DNA of 34,684 bases from Oscillospiraceae bacterium (GCA_022769845.1 JALEIO010000182.1:1-34684), one strand, 5' to 3'. Shown: positions 7,763 to 16,553, numbered from the stretch's first letter. Notes: a model not told the origin generated them from the letters alone. Program-made: numbers and translations.

Positions 7763-9143
7763 CTCTTCTCCATTTAACGCCCTGACGGGTGTCCTCCAAA
7801 ATAATTCCCTTCGCCTTCAAATCGTCGCGGATTTTGTCTGCAAGCGCAAAATCCTTGTTCTTTCGGGCGTTGTTTCTGTCCTCAATAAGCTTTTCAATTT
7901 CTTCGTCAATAATTTCGTCCTTTTTGTTCTGCAATATTCCCAGAACGCCGCCCAGCTCGCGGATAAGCGAAATTGCCTTGTCAATTGTTTCAACCGTAGT
8001 TTTTTCGTTAATTTCAGTGTTTGCAAACTTAACCAAATCAAAAATTGCCGAAATTGCGTCCGCCGTATTAATATCGTCGTCCATTGCGGCTATAAACTCA
8101 TTCTTAAAGCTGTCAAGCTTATCAAACGCCGAATTATCATTTTTCTCGCCGCCGGAATTTTTCAAAAATTCAAGATTATCTATGCAGGTGTAAATTCTGT
8201 TTAAGCCTGCTTGTGCCTGCAAAAGCAGGTCGTGACTGAAGTTTATGGGATTTCGGTAATGCGCCGAAAGCATAAAAAATCTTATAACCTCATAGTCAAA
8301 CTCCTTTGCAACGTCGCGCACGGTGAAAAAGTTGTTCAAGGATTTTGACATTTTTCGGTTGTCAACATTAATATAGCCGTTGTGCAGCCAATAATGCGCA
8401 AACTGACATCCGTTGGCAGCCTCGCTTTGCGCAACCTCGTTTTCGTGGTGCGGAAAAACCAAATCCATACCGCCCGAGTGAATATCTATTGTGCTTCCAA
8501 GATATTTGTTCGCCATAGCGCTGCACTCAATATGCCAGCCCGGTCTTCCTTCGCCCCAAGGGCTTTCCCAGTAAGGCTCTCCTTCTTTTTTAGCCTTCCA
8601 AACAGCAAAATCCATAGGATTTTTCTTTTTATCTCCAACCTCAATTCTCGCGCCCGCTTCAAGATTTTCAAGCGGCTGATGCGAAAGCTTGCCGTATTCG
8701 TCAAACTTTTTAACATCAAAATAAACATCGCCGTCAACAGTATAGGTAAAACCCTTTTCCTCAAGGCTTTGTATAAGCTTTATAATTGCGTCAATGTTCT
8801 GTGTTGCCCTCGGATGATAGGTAGCCTCGTGTATGCCGAGCGCCTTGGAGTCTTTAAAGTATTCCGCAATAAACCTGTCGGCAAGCTCTGAAACGGTTGT
8901 ATGCTCCTCGTTTGCACGTCTTATCATTTTATCGTCTATGTCGGTAAAATTTTGAACGAATGTAACCTCATAGCCGCGGTATTCAAAATATCTTCTCAAA
9001 ACGTCAAACACAATAAACGGACGCGCGTTTCCGATATGAAAATAATTGTAAACCGTAGGCCCACAGGAATACATTTTTACCTTGTTTTCTTCAATAGGAA
9101 CAAATTCTTCTTTTTTTTGCGTAAGCGTATTATAAAGCTGCAT
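7755..9143 (-). CDS. cysS: Cysteine--tRNA ligase
   Basis: Class I aminoacyl-tRNA synthetase charging tRNA-Cys, 462 residues, full length. Visible are the zinc cysteine C27 (MYSCGPTVYNYFHIGNARPF) with the HIGH-type motif HIGN at 36-39, further zinc-site residues in WHIECSAMANKYLGS and FPHHENEVAQSE, and the KMSKS loop in NRKMSKSLNNFFTVRDV. The C-terminal helical domain ends with the typical DDLKAKGIILEDTRQGVKWRR. AAAGGAAG precedes the ATG. It lies 30 bases after cysE, so serine acetylation and cysteine charging are in one transcript. Confidence 0.98.
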   Translation of the reverse strand: MQLYNTLTQKKEEFVPIEENKVKMYSCGPTVYNYFHIGNARPFIVFDVLRRYFEYRGYEVTFVQNFTDIDDKMIRRANEEHTTVSELADRFIAEYFKDSKALGIHEATYHPRATQNIDAIIKLIQSLEEKGFTYTVDGDVYFDVKKFDEYGKLSHQPLENLEAGARIEVGDKKKNPMDFAVWKAKKEGEPYWESPWGEGRPGWHIECSAMANKYLGSTIDIHSGGMDLVFPHHENEVAQSEAANGCQFAHYWLHNGYINVDNRKMSKSLNNFFTVRDVAKEFDYEVIRFFMLSAHYRNPINFSHDLLLQAQAGLNRIYTCIDNLEFLKNSGGEKNDNSAFDKLDSFKNEFIAAMDDDINTADAISAIFDLVKFANTEINEKTTVETIDKAISLIRELGGVLGILQNKKDEIIDEEIEKLIEDRNNARKNKDFALADKIRDDLKAKGIILEDTRQGVKWRRDV

Positions 9144-9173
9144 AAAGCATTCTTCCTTTCTTGCCTTTGTAAT

Positions 9174-9869
9174 CTATTCTTTATCCTTTTTATTAAGCTT
9201 TTCAAGCTCATAAATTCGTTTATAAATTTTGCAAAGTTCTTGAGAGACAGGGTCGGGAATATGTATCTGGTCAAGATCACAGTCGTTTCTCACCTTTTCA
9301 CCGTTAAGACGCGTAACCCTTGCCGGAACGCCCACACAGGTGGAATTTGCAGGAACCTCGCTTAAAACAACCGCATTTGCGGCAATTTTAGAATTGTCTC
9401 CCACCTTGAACGGCCCCAAAACCTTTGCGCCTGCGCCAATCATAACGTTATTTCCGATTGTGGGGTGGCGCTTTCCTTTATCCTTGCCCGTTCCGCCGAG
9501 AGTAACTCCCTGATATATAGTACAGTTGTCGCCTATAATTGTGGTTTCGCCCACAACAACTCCCATCCCGTGGTCAATAAAAAGTCCCTTTCCGATTTTT
9601 GCACCCGGGTGAATTTCAATGCCCGTAAAAAATCTTGTGGTCTGCGAAATAAAACGCGCGATAAAATAAAGATGAAGTTTATAGAAAAAGTGAGCATATC
9701 TGTATCGCACCACCGCGTGAACGCCCGAATAAAGCAAAAGAATTTCAAAATAATTTCGTGCCGCAGGGTCACGCTCTTTAATACATTTAATCTCTCTTGC
9801 CGCCAGCGAAACAAAAATTATCAAATCAATTATTGCAAGCAGCAAAAGCGCAAATAAAAATATTTTCAA
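9174..9869 (-). CDS. cysE: Serine O-acetyltransferase with an N-terminal membrane helix
   Basis: Acetylates L-serine with acetyl-CoA, the first step of cysteine synthesis. The left-handed beta-helix hexapeptide domain is clear: GIEIHPGAKIGKGLFIDHGM, GVVVGETTIIGDNCTIYQGV, LGGTGKDKGKRHPTIGNNVMIGAGAKVLG. The start chosen is TTG at 9869, with GGAGGA 6 bases upstream; a reading from 9911 would begin inside the promoter and has no ribosome site. From this start the protein has 231 residues and opens with a hydrophobic segment (MKIFLFALLLLAIIDLIIF), so it may be membrane-anchored, unlike soluble CysE. The family core ERDPAARNYFEILLLYSG follows. Confidence 0.93.
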   Translation of the reverse strand: MKIFLFALLLLAIIDLIIFVSLAAREIKCIKERDPAARNYFEILLLYSGVHAVVRYRYAHFFYKLHLYFIARFISQTTRFFTGIEIHPGAKIGKGLFIDHGMGVVVGETTIIGDNCTIYQGVTLGGTGKDKGKRHPTIGNNVMIGAGAKVLGPFKVGDNSKIAANAVVLSEVPANSTCVGVPARVTRLNGEKVRNDCDLDQIHIPDPVSQELCKIYKRIYELEKLNKKDKE

Positions 9870-9902
9870 GAGAATCCTCCGTTCAAAATAAATCCATATT
9901 AG

Positions 9903-9931
9903 ATTATACATTTAATTAATGCAAATTACAA
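9903..9931 (-). promoter_or_regulatory. Sigma-A promoter of cysE-cysS-mrnC
   Basis: Minus-strand TTGTAA (9926-9931), 17-base spacer, TATAAT (9903-9908). Predicted start near 9896, about 27 bases before the TTG start codon. It lies just after the lgt stop, and supports the shorter cysE reading. No T-box-like leader fits in such a short 5' region. Confidence 0.8.
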
Positions 9932-9938
9932 CCCCAAA

Positions 9939-10745
9939 TTACGATTTTTCCTCTTTGCTACAATTTTTCTTCTTTAATTTGTAAATAATTGCGCAAATTG
10001 ACAGTATAACAAGCACCGCCGCCAAAAGCTGTGAAACCCTTATGCTCCCCAAGTAAAGGCTGTCGGTACGCATACCCTCAATCCACACTCTGCCGAGCGA
10101 ATACAGCCCAAGATAGCTTAAAAACACTTCCCCGTCAAAGCGCCTGTTTTTCATAATTTTTCTTAAAACAAAAAACACACCGATGTTCCAAACGCTTTCA
10201 TAAAGAAAAGTCGGGTGAACAAAAATTTCTTTTCCGTTTTCAATAAGTCCCATTCTTAAAATAAAATCCGTTTCGCCGCCGTGTGCCTCTCCGTTTATAA
10301 AATTGCCCCATCTTCCGATAATCTGACCGATTAAAACACCCATAATACACACATCGAAAACCTTTGCAACATTAAGCTTTTTAACCCTGCAATAAATATA
10401 TGCCGAAATCACCGCGCCGATAACCGCGCCGTAAATGGCAATGCCGCCGTTCCATATTTTGAAAATGTCCCAAAGATTGTCCTTATAATCGGAAAAACTG
10501 AAAATCACATAATAAAGCCGCGCGCAGATTATTCCGGACGGCGCGCCGAAAATTGCAATATCAAGAATATTGTCGCTCGAAAGATTTCCGTAATCCTTGA
10601 TTTTTACGCAATACAAAATTGCAAGAAAAAATCCGAGTGCAATAATAATTCCGTACCAGTGAATTTTAAGACCAAACACCGAAAACGCAATCGGGTTAAT
10701 CTCAAACCAGTCGATATTAAGGCCCGGAAAGCTGATTTTTGTCAT
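9939..10745 (-). CDS. lgt: Prolipoprotein diacylglyceryl transferase
   Basis: Transfers diacylglycerol from phosphatidylglycerol to the lipobox cysteine of prolipoproteins in the cytoplasmic membrane. The 268-residue protein is polytopic; it contains HWYGIIIALGFFLAILYC and the Lgt signature GRWGNFINGEAHGGETD near residue 143, plus HPTFLYESVWNIGVF. GAGGTGA precedes the ATG by 8 bases. It lies 17 bases after ymfH, so it is probably the last gene of ymfF-ymfH-lgt; cysE has its own promoter downstream. Confidence 0.96.
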   Translation of the reverse strand: MTKISFPGLNIDWFEINPIAFSVFGLKIHWYGIIIALGFFLAILYCVKIKDYGNLSSDNILDIAIFGAPSGIICARLYYVIFSFSDYKDNLWDIFKIWNGGIAIYGAVIGAVISAYIYCRVKKLNVAKVFDVCIMGVLIGQIIGRWGNFINGEAHGGETDFILRMGLIENGKEIFVHPTFLYESVWNIGVFFVLRKIMKNRRFDGEVFLSYLGLYSLGRVWIEGMRTDSLYLGSIRVSQLLAAVLVILSICAIIYKLKKKNCSKEEKS

Positions 10746-10762
10746 AATAAAGTCACCTCATT

Positions 10763-12043
10763 TTAAGCAGGATAAACAATTGAAAGCGCCTGTTTTTCGT
10801 CATCGCAAAAAAGCTTTGTATATTTTTCGTTTACAAATGAAAGCGTTACCGAATCGAAAATACTTGAAAAATCAAACCAGTTAACGCCCTTTAATACGTT
10901 TCGAACCATTGAGGAGCAAATTCCCTCAACGTCGTTAAAGGTGCGAAGATAAGCGCCCCAGATGGACTTTTTCGCTCTGTCAAATTCGTCTGCGTCAATT
11001 CGTCCTTTTTCCTTAAAGTATTTTATAACCTCATTATAAACCGTTTCCGGCTCCTTGCTCTCGCCACCGATAATTGCGCACGCATATTCTTCTTCATACA
11101 TATAATCATACGAAAATTCGTCGTTTATAAGTCCGTCATTATACAGCCTTTCATACAAATCACTGCTTTTTGACGCAACCGACGAAAGAATAATTTTAAC
11201 CGCAATTTCGTTTTTCAAAATATCGTTGCCGCTCATTTTATCGGTGTCCTTGAAGCCAATGTCGAAAAGCGGCGCCGAAACGGATAATTTCTGCTCGATT
11301 TTCTTTTTGAACACACTTTCCTGTTCGCTCGGATAAACCGATTTCGCCTTGCTTCCGGTAATTTTATCGCCCATAATTTTATCGGTGATTTTCAAAACCT
11401 TTTCTTCGTCAACATCGCCCGCAACGCACAAAACCATATTTGACGGGTCATAAAACGTATTGTAGCATTTGTATAATACATCAGGCTGAATGTGCGAAAT
11501 GCTCTCTATTGTGCCGGCAATGTCGATTCGCACAGGAAAATCCTTGTAAAGCGCGCTCAAAAGATTAAACATAACCCTCCACTCGCCGTCGTCGTCATAC
11601 ATTCTTATTTCCTGACCGATAATACCCTTTTCCTTCTCCACATTTGCATCGGTAAAATACGGCGATTTAACGTAGTTTAAAAGATGCTCAAAGCTTTCGT
11701 AAAAATTGTCGGTACACGAAAAAAGATAGCAGGTGTTTGTAAACGAAGTAAAAGCATTTGCATTGGCGCCGTATTTGGAAAATTTTGCAAAAGCGTCACT
11801 GCCGTCGCTCATTTCAAACATTTTATGCTCCAAAAAATGCGCAATTCCGTCCGGGACGGTGATTAAATCATTTTCGCCGTTGGGAATAAACGTATTGTCA
11901 ATCGAGCCTATTTTCGCGCCGATTATGGCATATTTTTTGCTGAAATCCTTCTTTGGAACAACAAAAATTCCGAGTCCGCTCTCGTGCGTGCCGAAATAAA
12001 GCGTTTCGCCGATTGATTTGTTTTCTATTTTGTTAAATTTCAT
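10763..12043 (-). CDS. ymfH: M16 zinc peptidase, catalytic member (YmfH-like)
   Basis: Pitrilysin-type metallopeptidase. The zinc-binding inverted motif HxxEH is intact in GIAHFLEHKMFEMSDGSDAFAKF, followed by the family block GANANAFTSFTNTCYLFSC and the downstream zinc-ligand region VEKEKGIIGQEIRMYDD. The start chosen is ATG at 12043 (MKFNKIENKSIGETLYF), with GGGGAGGG 8 bases upstream and only 2 bases after the ymfF stop; the reading from 12094 would overlap ymfF. About 426 residues. In Firmicutes a catalytic and a non-catalytic M16 protein are commonly encoded side by side, as here. The substrate is unknown. Confidence 0.93.
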   Translation of the reverse strand: MKFNKIENKSIGETLYFGTHESGLGIFVVPKKDFSKKYAIIGAKIGSIDNTFIPNGENDLITVPDGIAHFLEHKMFEMSDGSDAFAKFSKYGANANAFTSFTNTCYLFSCTDNFYESFEHLLNYVKSPYFTDANVEKEKGIIGQEIRMYDDDGEWRVMFNLLSALYKDFPVRIDIAGTIESISHIQPDVLYKCYNTFYDPSNMVLCVAGDVDEEKVLKITDKIMGDKITGSKAKSVYPSEQESVFKKKIEQKLSVSAPLFDIGFKDTDKMSGNDILKNEIAVKIILSSVASKSSDLYERLYNDGLINDEFSYDYMYEEEYACAIIGGESKEPETVYNEVIKYFKEKGRIDADEFDRAKKSIWGAYLRTFNDVEGICSSMVRNVLKGVNWFDFSSIFDSVTLSFVNEKYTKLFCDDEKQALSIVYPA

Positions 12044-12045
12044 TT

Positions 12046-13311
12046 TTATTCCCTCCCCTTCAAGAAATAAACCGTGTCGGTGCTGATTTTGCAAAAGGCA
12101 TAAATAATATCTTCGGTTGTAACTTCCTCAACCTTTTTAATTGCCTCGTCAACAGAAACGTCATACCCGAGCAGTATATTGCCGAAATAATAATCCTTTA
12201 AAAGTGCAGGAGAATCGGAATACGATTTATATCTGTTTATAATAAACTGCTTTGCCACAAAAAGGTCGTTTTCGGTAAAATCGCCTTTTTTAACCGATTC
12301 AAGCTGAAAGAAAATCTCCTTTTTCGCTTTTTTAAAGTTTTCAAATTCAATGCCCGAGCCTATAAGCATTATAGAATTGTAACGGCTTATTCTTGAATAC
12401 GCATAATATGCAAGACTCAATTTTTCACGCACATTGTTAAAAAGCTTTGAATGTGCGCCCGAGCCGAAAACCGAGTTGCCAACAACAAGCGCCCAATAGT
12501 CCTTGTCAAGCGGCGAAATACCGGTTCTTAAGCCGATTGACAGCTTACCCTGCGTAACGTCAAGGCTTTCGTCAACATATTTTATTTCTCCTGCGTTTTT
12601 TTTGTCAATTTCAATTTTAACCGGCGAAATATCAAGCTTCACACCATCAAACGCGTTTTTCAAATATGCAACAGTTTCGTCAATGTCAACATCGCCCACA
12701 ACAAAAATATCAATCGGGCTGGACGTGATAATTTTTTTGTAATGCTCGTAAAGATTTTTTTCGTTAATTTCTTCCAAATCCTCAATATAACCTATTTCGC
12801 GTATCGCGGCACTTTCGCCCGCACACATTTCTTCGACGCAGCGAAAATCCGCATACTCGCGCTTGTCGTTTATAAGCGCCCTTATGTCGGTTTCAAGGTT
12901 TGCCTTTTCGGTATCGACATATTTTTTCAAAAATCCGCCGTTTTCGGTAAGCGGATTAAAAATAAATTCAAACATCATATCAAAGCATTTTTTAATAATT
13001 CCCTTTTCGGAATATTTTTCGTTAAGCGACGAAAATTCAAACGCTATCGACTGAACGTCTCCTTTTTTTTGAACCGAAACCGAATATGCCGCGCCGTAGA
13101 GGCTTTTTAAGTAACGGTCAATGTCCTTTGCAGTGGGAAGATTTTGCGTTCCCTGCGCAAGAACACTGGATAAAAGTGAGTTTTTTGTAACCTCGCTTCT
13201 TGAAAGCTTTCTGCTCAAAAACATCGAAACAGACACAGTTTTGTATTTCTTGTCATCTATAAAATTAAGGCTCACGCCTTCTGCTATGTGAATTTTTTTT
13301 ACTCCTGACAT
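12046..13311 (-). CDS. ymfF: M16 peptidase-like protein, non-catalytic partner (YmfF-like)
   Basis: M16-fold protein of about 421 residues without an HxxEH motif; where the motif would be, the sequence reads TKNSLLSSVLAQGTQNLP. The second M16 domain is clear (GKLSIGLRTGISPLDKDYWALVVGNSVFGSG; VREKLSLAYYAYSR). The start chosen is ATG at 13311 (MSGVKKIH), with AAGGAGA 7 bases upstream. It is immediately followed by the catalytic member, consistent with a two-subunit protease in which this chain shapes the chamber; that role is inferred from M16B heterodimers. Confidence 0.9.
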   Translation of the reverse strand: MSGVKKIHIAEGVSLNFIDDKKYKTVSVSMFLSRKLSRSEVTKNSLLSSVLAQGTQNLPTAKDIDRYLKSLYGAAYSVSVQKKGDVQSIAFEFSSLNEKYSEKGIIKKCFDMMFEFIFNPLTENGGFLKKYVDTEKANLETDIRALINDKREYADFRCVEEMCAGESAAIREIGYIEDLEEINEKNLYEHYKKIITSSPIDIFVVGDVDIDETVAYLKNAFDGVKLDISPVKIEIDKKNAGEIKYVDESLDVTQGKLSIGLRTGISPLDKDYWALVVGNSVFGSGAHSKLFNNVREKLSLAYYAYSRISRYNSIMLIGSGIEFENFKKAKKEIFFQLESVKKGDFTENDLFVAKQFIINRYKSYSDSPALLKDYYFGNILLGYDVSVDEAIKKVEEVTTEDIIYAFCKISTDTVYFLKGRE

Positions 13312-13403
13312 AACTTTCTCCTTACATTTATACATTATCTTTTATATTTTACCACATTTTTCATAAAAAAGCCACATATTTTTGAAATTTTTTGAAAATA
13401 AAA

Positions 13404-13435
13404 AGACTGCTTCGCTTTGTAAAGTGAAACAGTCT
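13404..13435 (-). terminator. Intrinsic terminator after rny
   Basis: On the minus strand AGACTG...CAGTCT closes a stem of about 14 pairs with one mismatch and one G-U, followed by TTTTTATTTT. The plus strand also has a T run after it, so it may act in both directions. It begins 12 bases after the rny stop and separates rny from ymfF. Confidence 0.85.
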
Positions 13436-13447
13436 GTATTTTTTCGT

Positions 13448-14989
13448 TTATTTTGCGTATTCAATCGCTCTTGTTTCTCTGATAACGTTAACCTTAATCT
13501 GACCCGGATATTCAAGCTCCGACTCAATTCGTTTAACAATATCGCGCGCAACCAAAATTGTTTCGTCCTCTTTGACATTTTCAGGCTTAACAATAATTCT
13601 GATTTCACGTCCGGCCTGAATTGCAAATGATTTTTCAACGCCGTCAAATGAATTTGCAATCTCCTCAAGCGCTTCGAGACGCTTAATGTAGGTTTCAAGA
13701 TTTTCTCTTCTTGCGCCCGGACGAGCTGCCGAAATAGCATCGCACGCCTGAACAATGCAAGCCACAATGCTTGTCGGCTCGGCATCGCCGTGATGCGATG
13801 CAATAGCGTTTATAACCTCTGCACACTCTTTGTGCTTTTTGGCAATATCAACGCCGATTTCAATATGCGAACCCTCAATTTCGTGGTCCATAGCCTTGCC
13901 TAGATCGTGAAGAAGACCTGCTCTTTTTGCCATTTTAATATCTGCGCCGAGCTCGCCTGCCATAACACCGGCAAGATTTGCCACCTCAATAGAATGTTTA
14001 AGCACATTCTGACCATAGCTTGTGCGGTATTTAAGCTTTCCGAGAAGTCTTATAATTTCAGGATGCAAGCCGTGAACGCCCGTATCGAACGTTGCCTGTT
14101 CGCCCTCCTGTTTTATAATTGCCTCAACCTCTTTGCGCGCCTTTTCAACCATTTCTTCAATACGCGCAGGGTGAATTCTTCCGTCAACAATAAGCTTTTC
14201 AAGCGCAACACGCGCAATTTCACGTCTTATCGGGTCAAATCCCGAAAGAACAACTGCCTCGGGCGTATCGTCGATAATAAGGTCGATACCGGTAAGCGTT
14301 TCAAGCGTTCTGATGTTTCTGCCTTCACGTCCGATAATTCTTCCCTTCATTTCATCATTAGGAAGCGCAACAACCGTAACGGTTGCCTCTGCAACGTGGT
14401 CGGCGGCACATTTCTGAATAGCGGTGCTGATAATGTTTTTTGCCTTTTTATCAGCCTCCTCCTTGGCTTCATCAAGGATATTCTTAATCATAATAGCCGA
14501 TTCGTGTCTTACCTCGTCCTCGACATTTTTAAGAAGATAATCCTTCGCCTCATCAACCGACAAGCCCGAAATTTTCTCAAGCATTTCAAGCTGCTGCTGT
14601 TTGGTTTTTTTGGTTTCTTCTGTTAAAACATCCAATTCTTTGATTTTTTGATTTAATTTTTCATCTTTTTTGTCTAATGCGTCATTTTTTTTATCCAGGT
14701 TTGCCTCTTTTTGCTCAATTCGTCTTTCCTGACGACTAATCTCAAATCTTCGATCCTTCATTTCCTTGTCAAACTCGGTGCGATTTTTATGAATTTCTTC
14801 TTTTGCGGATAAAAGCGTTTCTTTTTTCTTGGTTTCAGCCTCTTTTTTAGCTGCCGCAATAATATCCGCCGCTTGCCTTTCCGCATCGCCCAATTTTGCT
14901 TCGGCAATTTTCTTTCTATATGCAACACCGCCGAAAAAAGCGGCAATACACAGTGCTGCTGCGATAACGCAGATTATTGCATAAATCAA
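13448..14989 (-). CDS. rny: Ribonuclease Y
   Basis: Membrane-anchored endoribonuclease that initiates mRNA decay. In order: an N-terminal membrane helix (MIYAIICVIAAALCIAAFFG), a long charged coiled coil (about residues 30-200, ending KQQQLEMLEKISGLSVDEAKDYLL), a KH domain (GRIIGREGRNIRTLETLTG, about 215), and an HD domain with HDLGKA near residue 365. Its 513 residues are the usual length. The start is TTG at 14989; the next upstream in-frame codons include a stop, and a run of G residues lies about 10 bases upstream. It is monocistronic between its own promoter and terminator. Confidence 0.97.
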   Translation of the reverse strand: MIYAIICVIAAALCIAAFFGGVAYRKKIAEAKLGDAERQAADIIAAAKKEAETKKKETLLSAKEEIHKNRTEFDKEMKDRRFEISRQERRIEQKEANLDKKNDALDKKDEKLNQKIKELDVLTEETKKTKQQQLEMLEKISGLSVDEAKDYLLKNVEDEVRHESAIMIKNILDEAKEEADKKAKNIISTAIQKCAADHVAEATVTVVALPNDEMKGRIIGREGRNIRTLETLTGIDLIIDDTPEAVVLSGFDPIRREIARVALEKLIVDGRIHPARIEEMVEKARKEVEAIIKQEGEQATFDTGVHGLHPEIIRLLGKLKYRTSYGQNVLKHSIEVANLAGVMAGELGADIKMAKRAGLLHDLGKAMDHEIEGSHIEIGVDIAKKHKECAEVINAIASHHGDAEPTSIVACIVQACDAISAARPGARRENLETYIKRLEALEEIANSFDGVEKSFAIQAGREIRIIVKPENVKEDETILVARDIVKRIESELEYPGQIKVNVIRETRAIEYAK

Positions 14990-15168
14990 AGATTATCAAC
15001 CCCCTTTTCTAAAATTTCCTTAAAAATAAGGATTTTTCAAGCGCCGTTCGGGTTGCTATCTTTTTTAAGGTATTAAATTTTAACGTACCCAAAGGCACTT
15101 TTTGCGTGTTCGTAAATTAAAAATGAACACTGTTAATTTCAAATTAAATTCGGCATAAACACGCCGTA

Positions 15169-15193
15169 CACAAGGCAAAACCAAACCCTTGTG
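15169..15193 (-). promoter_or_regulatory. Hairpin in the rny leader
   Basis: CACAAGG and CCTTGTG form a perfect 7-bp stem with an 11-base loop, inside the roughly 245-base untranslated leader of rny. A second short stem (GTGTTC/GAACAC, about 15107-15129) lies downstream in the same leader. No known riboswitch class was recognised. Confidence 0.4.
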
Positions 15194-15243
15194 CAAAAAA
15201 ATGCAAAAATCAAAAAAAATTTAATAAATCAAAATACACTACT

Positions 15244-15272
15244 ATTTTATACTATTTTTAACAATATGTCAA
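15244..15272 (-). promoter_or_regulatory. Sigma-A promoter of rny
   Basis: Minus-strand TTGACA (15267-15272), 17-base spacer, TAAAAT (15244-15249). Predicted start near 15237, giving a long leader before the TTG start at 14989. The remainder of the divergent spacer with cotJA is AT-rich. Confidence 0.87.
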
Positions 15273-15311
15273 TATGATTTTTAGTAAAATTGTACTATTT
15301 TTTCTGATTTT

Positions 15312-15360
15312 TTGACATTTTTCTTGTATTTTGCATATTTTGACATTGAAATTACATTTT
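15312..15360 (+). promoter_or_regulatory. Probable promoter region of cotJABC
   Basis: TTGACA at 15312-15317 with TATTTT about 18 bases downstream could be a sigma-A-like promoter, while GCATATT at 15333-15339 resembles a sigma-E -35 element. The cotJ operon in Bacillus is sigma-E controlled, but a clear sigma-E -10 (CATACAAT type) is not visible at a suitable distance. The position is right; the sigma factor is undecided. Confidence 0.4.
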
Positions 15361-15376
15361 GAAAGAGGTGAAAATC

Positions 15377-15559
15377 GTGACTCAAAACATTCCGCTTATG
15401 CCAAAAAATCCAATGTTTTCCTATGCATATATCGCCTATCAGCCGTTTGACAATCTTTATAACGCAAACGAGGCTTTATACCACGGAACAATTTTTAAAG
15501 ACCTTGATATTCCGTTCTCATCGTATAGGAATAACCCGATAATGAACCCGTTCAAATAA
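15377..15559 (+). CDS. cotJA: Spore coat associated protein CotJA
   Basis: A 60-residue protein, proline- and tyrosine-rich: MTQNIPLMPKNPMFSYAYIA, YQPFDNLYNANEALYHGTIF, FKDLDIPFSSY. The YxxYQPF...EAL..GTIF..LD.P pattern is that of CotJA. The start chosen is GTG at 15377 with GAGGTG 6 bases upstream; the in-frame TTG at 15359 would place the ribosome site inside the gene. First gene of cotJABC, 28 bases before cotJB. Its presence marks the host as a spore former. Confidence 0.88.
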   Translation: MTQNIPLMPKNPMFSYAYIAYQPFDNLYNANEALYHGTIFKDLDIPFSSYRNNPIMNPFK

Positions 15560-15587
15560 TTTTAAAATTTTAGAAAGGAGTAAAGAA

Positions 15588-15956
15588 ATGAAAATTTCGG
15601 TAGATGAAGTTTTAAACTGCGGCTGCAGAAATGTGGCAAAAGAAAATAAATGCAGAGAAAATCAAAGTATGCCCGACGGCGGTAATTGGAGCGATTTAAG
15701 CAAATGCGAGCTTTTGCAGCGAATTAACGAGCTCGGATTTGCCGCATACGATTTGCAGCTGTTTTTGGATACACACCGCGACTGCAAGGAGGCGCTTGAG
15801 CTTTACAAAAGCCTTTCGTTTACCTACCGCGCGGCAAAAAATGAGTATGAAGCAAGATTTGCGCCGCTAAACGCTATGAGTTCATCGGATAAAACGCCGT
15901 TTGAATGGGTTTCAGATAATCTTGCGTGGCCGTGGCAGAAGGAAGGAGAGGTTTAA
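15588..15956 (+). CDS. cotJB: Spore coat protein CotJB
   Basis: 122 residues. The C-terminal 85 match CotJB (LLQRINELGFAAYDLQLFLD, TH.DCKEALELY, and the closing AWPWQKEGEV). The N-terminal ~37 residues are extra compared with the Bacillus protein (87 aa) and carry cysteines C11, C13 and C22 (NCGCRNVAKENKC), with C40 just after. AAAGGAG lies 7 bases before the first ATG, so the extension appears genuine; a start at the internal Met (MPDGGNW) lacks a ribosome site. Located between cotJA and cotJC (3 bases before the latter). Confidence 0.88.
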   Translation: MKISVDEVLNCGCRNVAKENKCRENQSMPDGGNWSDLSKCELLQRINELGFAAYDLQLFLDTHRDCKEALELYKSLSFTYRAAKNEYEARFAPLNAMSSSDKTPFEWVSDNLAWPWQKEGEV

Positions 15957-15959
15957 TAT

Positions 15960-16529
15960 ATGTGGAATTATGACAGACGTCTTATGTACCCGGTAAAAAT
16001 TAAGAACAAAAACCCGGAATTAGCAAAATTTGTAATCGCACAGTACGGTGGTCCCGACGGCGAATTAGGTGCATCGCTTCGCTACCTTTCGCAAAGATAC
16101 ACAATGCCTACCGCCGAAACAAAGGGTATTTTGAATGATATAGGTACGGAAGAACTTGCACACCTTGAAATGGTAGGTGCCATTGTATATCAGCTGACGA
16201 GAGATTTAGACTCGAAAATTGTTAAAGAATCCGGCTTTGGCGATTACTTTATAAATCATACAACGGGAGTGTACCCTGCAAACAGCAACGGTTCGCCGTT
16301 TACTGCCGCATACATTGCCGTTACAGGTGACCCTATCGCTGACCTTAACGAAGATTTGGCAGCAGAACAAAAGGCACGAGCGACATATGACAACATTCTT
16401 CGCCTATCTGATGACCCCGACGTTAATGATGCAATAAGATTTCTTCGTGAACGAGAGGTTGTGCATTATCAGAGATTCGGTGAAGCAAACCATACTAATT
16501 TAAGGAGATTTTGCCCATATAAAAGGTAG
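15960..16529 (+). CDS. cotJC: CotJC, manganese-catalase-like spore coat protein (altered C-terminus)
   Basis: Ferritin-like protein of the manganese catalase family, found in the spore coat with CotJA and CotJB. The opening MWNYDRRLMYPVKIKNKNPE is typical. Metal-ligand helices are present: DIGTEELAHLEMVGA, NEDLAAEQKARATYDNI and RFLREREVVHYQRFGEA. After FGEA the sequence departs from the family (NHTNLRRFCPYKR and stop) where CotJC proteins continue with a helical tail. The gene is followed directly by insertion-sequence debris, so its end was probably replaced by an old insertion or deletion. The total of 189 residues is normal by coincidence. Catalytic core intact. Confidence 0.9.
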   Translation: MWNYDRRLMYPVKIKNKNPELAKFVIAQYGGPDGELGASLRYLSQRYTMPTAETKGILNDIGTEELAHLEMVGAIVYQLTRDLDSKIVKESGFGDYFINHTTGVYPANSNGSPFTAAYIAVTGDPIADLNEDLAAEQKARATYDNILRLSDDPDVNDAIRFLREREVVHYQRFGEANHTNLRRFCPYKR

Positions 16530-16553
16530 TGCGTTAACTCGCCAGTTTTTACG

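Noticed and set aside
8382..9365. Plus-strand frames of 154-169 residues opposite cysS and cysE
   Set aside because: The minus-strand genes have complete catalytic motifs; the plus-strand frames have no start signals and composition typical of antisense translation.
13336..13400. A clear promoter for ymfF
   Set aside because: The spacer holds TATA-like hexamers, but no -35 with correct spacing could be fixed by eye, so none is annotated although one is likely between the rny terminator and ymfF.
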